33,061 bases of DNA from contig CAKZJE010000088.1 in the NCBI GenBank assembly GCA_936941155.1, positions 1 to 33,061 on the forward strand. Reading direction: 5' to 3'. Every line of letters begins with the position of its first letter. Position 1 is the first letter of the stretch. The notes under the pieces were generated by a model. It was not told the DNA's origin, did no database searches, and worked only from the letters and a program-made list of their open reading frames with translations. Origin of the DNA: an uncultured Methylomonas sp. (GTDB lineage: Bacteria; Pseudomonadota; Gammaproteobacteria; Methylococcales; Methylomonadaceae). This document shows, in pieces, positions 27,169-33,061 of the stretch. The position numbers and the translations under genes are program-made.

Positions 27169-28562
27169 TGCCGCGCTATCAAAAAACGCTGTTTATTTTT
27201 CGCCGCGATTTACGTCTGCAAGACAATACCGCGCTCAATCAAGCCTTAAGCCAATCGCAACAAGTGATTGCCAGCTTTATTTTTGATCCACAACAAATTC
27301 AACCGCATCCGTATCAAAGCCAACCTGCGTTGGTTTTTATGCTGGAATCTTTGGCAAGTTTACAAGATGAATTCGCCCAGCTTAATGCAAATCTTGCGTT
27401 GTTTTATGCCGCGCCTGAACAAGTGATTGCTCAATTATTCACTGAGCAAAACATTGAAGCGGTTTATCTTAATCGCGATTACACGCCGTTTAGCAGGCAG
27501 CGCGATGAGAAAATTATTCAAGTTTGTCATAGCTTAAGTATTGATTTATATAGCATTCCAGACGTGCTACTGCATGAACCGGAACAATGCGTTAAAGCCG
27601 ATGGCAGCGCGTATAAAGTGTTTACCGCGTTTTACAATAATGCCAAACAAATTCCCATCCCCGTACCGCAAGCTTTGACAGCCGGACAATTTTGCAATCT
27701 GAAAACCAGTATTTCGTTGGAACAATTCCGTGCGAATACGCAACCTTTAGCAGCAGCGGCGGTGCGCGGTGGACGTGATTGCGCATTAGCCACCCTAAAG
27801 CAATTACATCAATTCCGTGATTATGAAATTGAGCGTGATATTCCCGCATTGAATAAATGCAGCCAATTATCAGCGCATTTAAAATTTGGCACTTGCTCAG
27901 TTCGCGAAGCTTATTACAGCATCATTTCGCAATTGGGCAGTGAGCATCCGCTGTTGCGGCAATTGTATTGGCGCGATTTTTTTCACCATCTTAGCTTTTA
28001 TTTTCCATTTGTGTTTGAACGCGCGTTTTTACCGCAATTTGCAACATTAACGTGGGAAAATAATCCTGATTTTTTTCAAGCATGGACGGCGGGGAAAACC
28101 GGTTTTCCGATTGTGGATGCGGGAATGCGCGAATTGAATGCCTCAGGCTTAATGCACAATCGAGTGCGGATGATTGTGGCATCGTTTTTGGTGAAAGATT
28201 TGCACATTGATTGGCGATGGGGAGAACGTTATTTTGCCCAGCATTTGCTTGATTACGACCCGTGTGTGAATAACGGCAATTGGCAATGGGCGGCTTCTAC
28301 AGGCTGTGATGCGCAGCCGTATTTCAGAATTTTTAATCCTTGGTTGCAACAACAAAAGTTTGATGCCGATTGTGCATATATTTATCGTTGGTTGCCAGAG
28401 TTACGCGGGATTAGCGCGAAAGCTTTGCATCAGTGGGATAAAAAACATGTCGCTTGTGATTATCCTGCGCCAATTGTGAATCACAGTCGAGAAAGTCAGC
28501 TTAGCAAAACGTTTTTTAAACAAGCCAGCGAGCTATTTCATCTTGCCAATTTGCAAACATAG
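27168..28562 (+). CDS. phrB: Deoxyribodipyrimidine photolyase (class I, cryptochrome/photolyase family)
   Basis: 464 residues. It repairs cyclobutane pyrimidine dimers in DNA using blue light with FAD and an antenna cofactor. The N-terminal Rossmann domain begins KTLFIFRRDLRLQDNTAL. The C-terminal FAD domain holds WRDFFHHL, TGFPIVDAGMREL, HNRVRMIVASFLVKDL, DWRWGERYF, and NNGNWQWAASTGCDAQPYFR, the hallmark set with the tryptophans for electron transfer. The DUF1499 gene is coupled just upstream. A perfect palindrome at the stop codon ends the transcript. Confidence 0.95.
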   Translation: MPRYQKTLFIFRRDLRLQDNTALNQALSQSQQVIASFIFDPQQIQPHPYQSQPALVFMLESLASLQDEFAQLNANLALFYAAPEQVIAQLFTEQNIEAVYLNRDYTPFSRQRDEKIIQVCHSLSIDLYSIPDVLLHEPEQCVKADGSAYKVFTAFYNNAKQIPIPVPQALTAGQFCNLKTSISLEQFRANTQPLAAAAVRGGRDCALATLKQLHQFRDYEIERDIPALNKCSQLSAHLKFGTCSVREAYYSIISQLGSEHPLLRQLYWRDFFHHLSFYFPFVFERAFLPQFATLTWENNPDFFQAWTAGKTGFPIVDAGMRELNASGLMHNRVRMIVASFLVKDLHIDWRWGERYFAQHLLDYDPCVNNGNWQWAASTGCDAQPYFRIFNPWLQQQKFDADCAYIYRWLPELRGISAKALHQWDKKHVACDYPAPIVNHSRESQLSKTFFKQASELFHLANLQT

Positions 28563-28585
28563 AGACGCAAAATTTTGCGTCTCTA
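28560..28585. terminator. Perfect 26-bp palindrome at the photolyase stop (copy 3 of the TAGAGA repeat)
   Basis: TAGAGACGCAAAA pairs with TTTTGCGTCTCTA with no mismatch. TAG is the photolyase stop. It lies between convergent genes and can act as bidirectional terminator. The sequence is the intact form of the repeats at 250 and 1193. Confidence 0.65.
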
Positions 28586-28602
28586 CCTGAACAGGATTTA
28601 TC

Positions 28603-29196
28603 TCAACATGTCTTTTCAAGCAAAGGCTGAGTTTGAAAAGAAATTCCCTCCCAGCCATATTTCATAAAATTGCGAATATTTTGATGATCAGTCGCATCGG
28701 GATTTTGCAAAACATCAACATGATAATAATCACCGAATAAACTTAATGTTTGCTCAGGCGTTAAACTATGCAATTGCGCAAACGCAAAAATCTTGCATGA
28801 ACCTTGATTTACGCCAGCTGGACTGATTAATTTATCTTCGCCTAAGCCATTGCTAAATTCGGTCGGTTGATAATCATAATGCGCTTCGATAATTGCCATT
28901 GTTTCATCAAAACTAACGGTTTGTTGATTTTGTATTTTTTCTAAAAAATTTTTTAAATTCATAGTTTTATTGTTTTTAGTTGGATTCACCAAGCGTATTA
29001 AAGCATAGCCAGCAGAAGCAATGGCAATAGCGATAAAAAATAGTATTAATAACTGCTCCATCTCTTTCATTACAATCACTTTTTGGGAAAAAGCCACAAA
29101 CGGAAGAGAAATAGAACATATTCCTCCGCCAGCCAGCATCGCCATACCCATTAGCAAAATAATGCCTTTAACTAAGGTCAGAAACAGGTTTTTCAT
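28603..29196 (-). CDS. Membrane-anchored HopJ-like protein (in-frame fusion)
   Basis: 197 residues. The first 78 form two membrane helices (LVKGIILLMGMAMLAGGGIC and LLILFFIAIAIASAGYALI) like a small separate membrane protein. From Met79 the rest is a complete HopJ domain (PF08888): TEFSNGLG, NQGSCKIFAFAQLHSLT, LFGDYYHVDVL, DHQNIRNFMKYGWEGISF. HopJ proteins are normally about 110-120 residues and soluble. There is no stop between the two parts, but the ATG at 28962 (Met79) may serve as independent start. The function of non-pathogen HopJ is unknown. It lies 27 bp after the hydrolase gene. Confidence 0.85.
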   Translation of the reverse strand: MKNLFLTLVKGIILLMGMAMLAGGGICSISLPFVAFSQKVIVMKEMEQLLILFFIAIAIASAGYALIRLVNPTKNNKTMNLKNFLEKIQNQQTVSFDETMAIIEAHYDYQPTEFSNGLGEDKLISPAGVNQGSCKIFAFAQLHSLTPEQTLSLFGDYYHVDVLQNPDATDHQNIRNFMKYGWEGISFQTQPLLEKTC

Positions 29197-29204
29197 TGAT
29201 GCCC

Positions 29205-29221
29205 GCCACGATTTTTGCGTG
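29205..29221 (-). other. Small intergenic hairpin between hydrolase and HopJ genes
   Basis: CCACG and CGTGG separated by ATTTTTG, just upstream of the HopJ-fusion start. It may affect translation or processing; the stem is only 5 bp. Confidence 0.3.
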
Positions 29222-29223
29222 GT

Positions 29224-29790
29224 TTAACGTAACAATGCCGAAATTGCTTTAAATTGCGGATGACTTGCATTTCTAAGCCATTCAAACAGCACCGATTCAT
29301 AATTCGTCACAGTCACACCTTGCTGCTGCATTCTTTGTAACGCATTGTTTTTATGCTCAGGATTGCGCGAACTCACCGCATCCGCCACCACAAACACTTG
29401 ATGCCCACGCTGTAAAAGTTCTAACGCCGTTTGCAATACACAAACATGGGTTTCTTGCCCCACTAAAATAATTTGTTTGCGCTCGCTGGTTTGCAAAGCA
29501 TAACAAAAATCCTCTGAGGCGCAGCAAGAAAATCCGGTTTTATCAAAAATCGGCGTGCTTAGTGAAAAACTATTGCTGATTCGCTCCTCAGTCGCGCCTA
29601 AACCTTGCGGATATTGCTCTGTCACCAGCATTGGAATATCGAGTTTATTGGCCGCATCAATCAGGCGGATAGTATTGGTTGTGGTTACGCTTGCCATTTC
29701 AGGCGACATCACAGAGGATAATTTTGTTTGTAAATCAATTACTACTAATACGCTGTTGTTGCTGTCTAAAAGATTTGGATGTGTCTTCAT
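29224..29790 (-). CDS. Isochorismatase-like cysteine hydrolase (YcaC-like)
   Basis: 188 residues from ATG 29790, with AGGAA 10 bases upstream; the frame extends to TTG 29820. The catalytic triad of the family is visible: Asp19 (VVIDLQ), Lys84 (FDKTGFSCC) and Cys117 (GQETHVCVLQTAL), with the preceding cis-peptide region LVGQETH. Substrate unknown; family members act on amide or ester bonds of small molecules. It forms an operon with the HopJ fusion. Confidence 0.92.
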   Translation of the reverse strand: MKTHPNLLDSNNSVLVVIDLQTKLSSVMSPEMASVTTTNTIRLIDAANKLDIPMLVTEQYPQGLGATEERISNSFSLSTPIFDKTGFSCCASEDFCYALQTSERKQIILVGQETHVCVLQTALELLQRGHQVFVVADAVSSRNPEHKNNALQRMQQQGVTVTNYESVLFEWLRNASHPQFKAISALLR

Positions 29791-29846
29791 TGCGGTTTTA
29801 TTCCTATGCTGAGCTGTCAATTTAGCAAAAGTTTTATCGTCTAAAC

Positions 29847-29880
29847 CTGTTTGGTGGTAAAACCAGACAGATTTTTATTT
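29847..29880 (+). terminator. Orphan intrinsic terminator
   Basis: CTGTTTGGT pairs with ACCAGACAG (one G-T wobble) across a 6-base loop and is followed by ATTTTTATTT on the plus strand. No plus-strand gene ends nearby, so it seems left over from a lost gene. Confidence 0.55.
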
Positions 29881-30218
29881 TCTGAAATTTATTGATCTGA
29901 CGTGACGCATCAGACTCATTTTCTTCACGAAAAGCTGTCCGCGTAGCATCATTTAAGAAAGAATAGTACGCACTTTACACAGAAAATACTAATCCTAACT
30001 AGGAAAGCGATTTAGGAGTAAGTTAAGCAAAATTTTTCAAGATGACTGGTCGTTTTACAAATTTTCAGAGCATTTAAACAATTCACCGCAGCAATTCATT
30101 TGATTTGCATAAGATCTAAATACTAAAGTGAGGGAAATAATTTTTCTGGTATTCTTAGGTTTTGGATTTTGTTCAAATCACTTTTTGAACACGATTCCCA
30201 CGATTTTAGGATGCACAA

Positions 30219-30262
30219 GATTAATCCTGTTAATCAAAAAATCCGTTTAATCCTGTTCAAAC
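30219..30262. repeat. Two short palindromes before the Roco gene
   Basis: GATTAATCCTGTTAATC (30219-30235) and GTTTAATCCTGTTCAAAC (30245-30262) share the core TTAATCCTGTT and are each flanked by inverted ends. Such GATTAA...TTAATC strings are common as dispersed repeats. A regulatory role just upstream of the AGGGGG ribosome site is possible. Confidence 0.5.
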
Positions 30263-30279
30263 AAAGGCAAGGGGGATAA

Positions 30280-32955
30280 ATGTTTGATAGAGAACAGTTT
30301 AGAAAAGAAATTACAGCGCAGTTAAAAGATGTGCCGCGTGATAAACAAGTCGCTTTTGCGGTGCGTTCAGCTATGCGGGTACTACCGTTACTAGCACGAT
30401 TACAGCAGAAAAAAGAAATATTTGGTTTTTGGAAAACAAAGGATAAAAGCAAGTATTTGCTAGCTGTATTTACAGCTTATACCTCTGTTATTGAGTTTGT
30501 TTTAACAAAAAAACGCCCAGACACTAGCATTGCCTACAAAGCTTACGCTACTGCTAGTGATTCGACCGATGCTGCTGATTTTAGAGGTGATACTGATGTT
30601 GCTAACTATGCGTTTGCAACCTATGCCATCTATGCTGCTGCCGATGCCTGTGATGCTGATGCCTCAGATATTATAGCTGCTATTGATACCGACTTTTACT
30701 CTATCTCAAAAGCACTAAAACAAGATTTAGCAATACTAAAAGAAACAACGGCAGCAGAGTTATTGTGTTTTCCATTATGGTCAAAAAACATTGTTCCTAA
30801 ATATTGGAAAAAACGATTGAGTAATTTAAAAAAAGATATTGTAAGCCTGAACCTAAGTTTTGAAATATGGTTAGATTGGTATAACGACAGGTTATACGGT
30901 AAACCAATAAGTGTTGAGTTACTCAAGCAATGGAATAACATTCCCAAAGAAATTGAAGCACAAGGCGTAGCAGCAATTAATGCTTATCTTCAAAATCTTG
31001 TACAAGGAAATCTTACTCACCCTCTAAACCGCGTCCGCGCCATTTTCATCGGCTATGGCGAAGCGGGGAAAACCTCCTTAATCCGCGCTTTACACGGCGA
31101 AGAAGTCACCAAAGGCAAAGAAGCCATGACCTGCGGTATTGAAATCCGCGACTGGCAAGTGCCAAATACCGACATTCAAGCGCATTTTTGGGATTTCGGC
31201 GGTCAAGTCGTGTTTCACTCCACCCACAAATTCTTTTTGCGCTCCTCCTGTGTCTATATCATCGTCATCAACGCCCGCGCTGACATTAACAACAGCGAAC
31301 AGGCTGAGTATTGGTTAGACCACGTTAAAGTGTTCGGTGGTTCTGCGCCAGTTTTGTTGGTTGGCAACAAAGCTGATGAAGCGCAAATCCATCTGCAAAT
31401 GCAAACCTTAAGCCAAAAATATCCCAACCTGAAAGGCTATTATCCGGTTTCCTGTACCGAAGCAAAAAACCGCTATCAATCGCAATTCGAGATTTTCAAA
31501 CAAGCCTTAACTCATGAGTTACAAGCCGTCGGCATTCATCAAATGCTATTCACGCCAGCCCAAGGCAAAGTGTTAGACGAATTGCGGCAAAACTCTCTGG
31601 AAGATGCTTTTTTAAGCGAAACTGACTTTAACCACATTTGCGGTAAATACGGCATTAGTAACGAAGGAGAATTAAATCGTGATTGGTTGGTGGATATTTT
31701 CGACAAACTCGGCGTAATGCTGCACTTTAAGGAATTAAAAACCTTTCACAATGCCTATATGCTAAATCCGCGCTGGCTGACGCATGGCGTTTATACCTTG
31801 ATGAATGCCAAACAAGCACGGTTAAACGAGGGCGATATTGTCAGCATTTTGAAAAACAGCAAAGTGGAAGACGAATATCAGCATTTATTAAATTATCCGG
31901 CAGATAAATGCCTGTTTATCAGTAAAGCCATGCAACGTTTTAAGCTGTGTTATCCGTTGCGCAATGGTGAAAATGCAATGCTGATTCCGGCGTTATTATC
32001 GGATGAATTACCCAGCGCAAATATTTCAAGTTTTAAAAACCTGGAAGGTCTGAATGACACGCTCCAGTTTGAATTTGCCTTTAGCGGCTTTTTACCGCGC
32101 AATCTGATTGGCGAATTTATGGTCAGTCGCTATGAAGAAATCAAAAACAATCTGCAAAGCCAGCGCGGGGCGGTGTTTAAAAGCCGCAGTTTGCAAGCAG
32201 AAGCGTTAGTGGAAGCCGATTATCATCGCCGCTTAATCATCATGCAGGTGGTTGGCAGAGATGCGAAAGAATATCTCACCATTTTGTATGATGCGATGTT
32301 GACGGTTTTTGGTGAGCTGAATTTGGATAAAACCGAAAAAATTTATTTGCCACTCTCCGCTTGTCTTGGGCAGGAAAAATTGAGATTTGATAACAAAGTT
32401 GAAAAAATCGCCTATCTACAGTTTTTATCACTTGCGCGAAATAAAGAGCGTACTTGCTATTCTGAATCGGGTTTACGATATGATGTGAACAAAGTTTTAG
32501 GCTTTATCCTGTCTGAAACTGAACAAGCGAAACAAGGTATAACTCAAATTTTTAATGGTAATGTAGGCGATATAAATATGAGCAAACAAAAAATAGAAAT
32601 CGGCGCAGGTGCAAAAATTGGGAGTGGTTCATTTAATGTCGATAGCAAAATCGAAAACAGCTTTAACAGTTTGCAAGAATCCAAAGCAGACAATCAAACG
32701 CAAGATTTGTTGAAAGAGTTGCTAAATGAAATCAAAGTCTTGAATGAAAAAGTGCCCGCAGCTCAAGCGGCTAAAGTTCAAAGCATCGCAGAAGAAACAG
32801 AAACTTTAATTGCAGAAAGCAGCCGCGAACAACCACGCAAAAGATGGTATGAAGCGAGCTTAGAAGGAATTAAAGAAGCCGCATTAGCCGTTGGTGAAAT
32901 TGCTACTCCTGTGTTAGCAATTGCCGAAAAACTCAGTCCGTTATTAATCGGATAA
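30280..32955 (+). CDS. Roco-family (Roc-COR) GTPase with Ala/Asp-rich N-terminal module
   Basis: 891 residues, AGGGGG ribosome site 5-10 bases before ATG. Residues 82-137 are rich in Ala, Asp and Tyr (SIAYKAYATASDSTDAAD and more), a degenerate repeat of helical character. The Roc GTPase follows: P-loop GYGEAGKTS (258-266), switch motif WDFGGQ (304-309), VGNKADE (361-367). The COR domain covers roughly 430-740 (LNPRWLTHGVYTLM, SGFLPRNLIGEFMV). There are no leucine-rich repeats. The segment at about 755-800 is Gly/Asn/Ile-rich (FNGNVGDINMSKQKIEIG), then a coiled-coil-like helix, and a C-terminal hydrophobic helix VGEIATPVLAIAEKLSPLL. Such GTPases are proposed sensors in bacterial conflict systems; function here is inference. 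Base use changes near 31020: AT-rich before, richer in GC after. Confidence 0.85.
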   Translation: MFDREQFRKEITAQLKDVPRDKQVAFAVRSAMRVLPLLARLQQKKEIFGFWKTKDKSKYLLAVFTAYTSVIEFVLTKKRPDTSIAYKAYATASDSTDAADFRGDTDVANYAFATYAIYAAADACDADASDIIAAIDTDFYSISKALKQDLAILKETTAAELLCFPLWSKNIVPKYWKKRLSNLKKDIVSLNLSFEIWLDWYNDRLYGKPISVELLKQWNNIPKEIEAQGVAAINAYLQNLVQGNLTHPLNRVRAIFIGYGEAGKTSLIRALHGEEVTKGKEAMTCGIEIRDWQVPNTDIQAHFWDFGGQVVFHSTHKFFLRSSCVYIIVINARADINNSEQAEYWLDHVKVFGGSAPVLLVGNKADEAQIHLQMQTLSQKYPNLKGYYPVSCTEAKNRYQSQFEIFKQALTHELQAVGIHQMLFTPAQGKVLDELRQNSLEDAFLSETDFNHICGKYGISNEGELNRDWLVDIFDKLGVMLHFKELKTFHNAYMLNPRWLTHGVYTLMNAKQARLNEGDIVSILKNSKVEDEYQHLLNYPADKCLFISKAMQRFKLCYPLRNGENAMLIPALLSDELPSANISSFKNLEGLNDTLQFEFAFSGFLPRNLIGEFMVSRYEEIKNNLQSQRGAVFKSRSLQAEALVEADYHRRLIIMQVVGRDAKEYLTILYDAMLTVFGELNLDKTEKIYLPLSACLGQEKLRFDNKVEKIAYLQFLSLARNKERTCYSESGLRYDVNKVLGFILSETEQAKQGITQIFNGNVGDINMSKQKIEIGAGAKIGSGSFNVDSKIENSFNSLQESKADNQTQDLLKELLNEIKVLNEKVPAAQAAKVQSIAEETETLIAESSREQPRKRWYEASLEGIKEAALAVGEIATPVLAIAEKLSPLLIG

Positions 32956-32990
32956 ACTGAATCCACTTGAATTTTCTGCCTTAGCTTTAG

Positions 32991-33061
32991 AGACTGTGAA
33001 AGTATCCTTCTTCAACAAGTTATAATAACAACATAAGTAGAAAGCACCACTCACACATGAA
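32991..33061 (+). mobile_element. Left end of an insertion element (continues beyond the window)
   Basis: AGACTGTGAAAGTAT (32991-33005) equals the terminal repeat of the MITE at 11959-12076. A TATAAT box at 33021-33026 and an ATG at 33057 suggest that this copy carries a promoter and a transposase start. The right end, the transposase and the target duplication are outside the window, so the IS family cannot be named. Confidence 0.6.

Larger units (their letters stand above)
29791..30279. other. Gene-free stretch of about 490 bp before the Roco gene
   Basis: No coding frame with a credible start. It contains an orphan terminator-like hairpin at 29847-29880 on the plus strand and paired short palindromes at 30219-30262. 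The rest shows no structure I can name. Confidence 0.6.

Overview
The window reads as chromosomal DNA of an AT-rich gammaproteobacterium. The pointers are the mlaE-mlaD-mlaB ... murA-hisG order, a short HisG, hemN next to a TauE/SafE-like copper/cytochrome gene, and many Rpn-type nucleases, solo antitoxins and STAND/Roco proteins. That mixture fits Thiotrichales (Beggiatoaceae-like), but this placement is inference from gene content and was not tested by phylogeny. No rRNA, tRNA or CRISPR array was seen.

Region 1 (1-7289) is accessory. It starts with the tail of one Rpn-family PD-(D/E)XK gene and two near-identical tandem copies of another (unit 943 bp). Next comes a 1379-residue STAND-type NTPase with an N-terminal Cap4/DUF4297-like nuclease domain, which is a strong candidate for an Avs-like antiphage sensor. 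It is flanked by two tiny overlapping ORFs. A solo antitoxin with a toxin stub and a GNAT acetyltransferase follow, closed by a bidirectional terminator facing hisD.

Region 2 (7302-17607, all minus strand) is a conserved housekeeping block (mlaE, mlaD, mlaB, murA, hisG, hisD) broken by accessory DNA. An Rpn nuclease sits between mlaB and murA, where bolA/ibaG and related genes are usual. A 4.5-kb island separates hisG from hisD. The island holds a RelE/ParE pair, two solo antitoxins, a VapC-like PIN pair, a HigBA pair whose toxin has a one-base frameshift, and an unrecognised tightly coupled three-gene cassette. Five copies of a 28-bp palindromic repeat lie at the borders between these modules. 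One copy is split by a 118-bp MITE-like element with target duplication.

Region 3 (17881-29790) is mostly ordinary chromosome: a chemotaxis receptor, hemN, pyrF, a TauE/SafE-like membrane protein, a sigma-54 activator without a sensor domain, a TonB-dependent receptor, a DUF1499 lipoprotein-like/secreted protein, a CPD photolyase, a membrane-HopJ fusion and an isochorismatase-like hydrolase.

Region 4 (29791-33061) is accessory again. A 460-bp gene-free stretch holds an orphan terminator and short repeats, followed by an 891-residue Roco (Roc-COR) GTPase with an Ala/Asp-rich N-terminal module and a Gly/Ile-rich C-terminal segment. The window ends in the first 71 bp of an insertion element whose terminal repeat matches the MITE. 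The best candidates for new biology are the STAND protein with its small ORFs, the 75/235/149-residue cassette, the Roco protein, and the repeat-bordered toxin-antitoxin island.
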